Origin: an uncultured Lachnospiraceae bacterium
GTDB lineage: Bacteria > Bacillota > Clostridia > Lachnospirales > Lachnospiraceae
Assembly: GCA_910586405.1 (NCBI GenBank)
Contig: CAJUII010000141.1
Coordinates: forward strand, 1 to 6,582
DNA length: 6,582 nt
Direction of reading: 5' to 3'
Numbering within the stretch: the first letter of the stretch is position 1; every line of letters starts with the position of its first letter. Below the pieces are notes generated by a model. The model did not search any database. It saw only the letters and a list, made by a program, of their open reading frames with translations, and was not told the origin of the DNA. The position numbers were made by a program, and so were the translations under genes. Below are positions 6,575 to 6,582 of this stretch, piece after piece.

Positions 6575-6582
6575 AATACTTT

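Overview
The window carries three housekeeping genes, all read on the minus strand, so transcription runs from high to low coordinates. They look like Bacillota, probably class Clostridia and possibly Lachnospiraceae. The signs are a SAM-I (S-box) riboswitch in front of metK, the uvrB-uvrA gene order, a consensus TTGACA/TATGAT sigma-A promoter and strong AGGAGG-type ribosome binding sites. The genus cannot be fixed from the sequence alone.

Layout in transcription order. At 6547-6574 is an intrinsic terminator pointing the same way as the genes, presumably ending an upstream gene outside the window. From about 6540 to 6180 there is an AT-rich stretch without an intact gene. It holds a short, stop-bounded fragment (6363-6488) whose translation resembles the catalytic-arginine segment of tyrosine recombinases. 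It also holds two candidate promoters for the next genes. uvrB (6042 down to 4051) and uvrA (3996 down to 1132) follow, 54 bp apart with no terminator between them, so they are very probably one operon. A 140-bp gap contains a consensus promoter, followed by a SAM-I aptamer (991-860) and its terminator (833-799). Then comes metK (784 down to the window edge), of which the first 261 codons are present.

Function. UvrA and UvrB are the damage-sensing and damage-verifying components of bacterial nucleotide excision repair. UvrA loads UvrB at lesions, and UvrB then recruits UvrC, which is not in the window. Both proteins look complete and keep all motifs checked. MetK makes S-adenosylmethionine, and its leader lets that product switch off metK transcription. 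The leader is clear enough to trace both competing folds. The P1 3' strand (862-867) can pair with the P1 5' strand (aptamer, off) or with the terminator 5' arm (823-828, antiterminator, on).

No undescribed multi-gene system is present. The items most worth a second look are the recombinase-like relic upstream of uvrB, the lack of a canonical LexA box in front of uvrBA, the absence of a clear terminator after uvrA (so read-through would enter the metK riboswitch), and several dyad or repeat elements around the two promoters.
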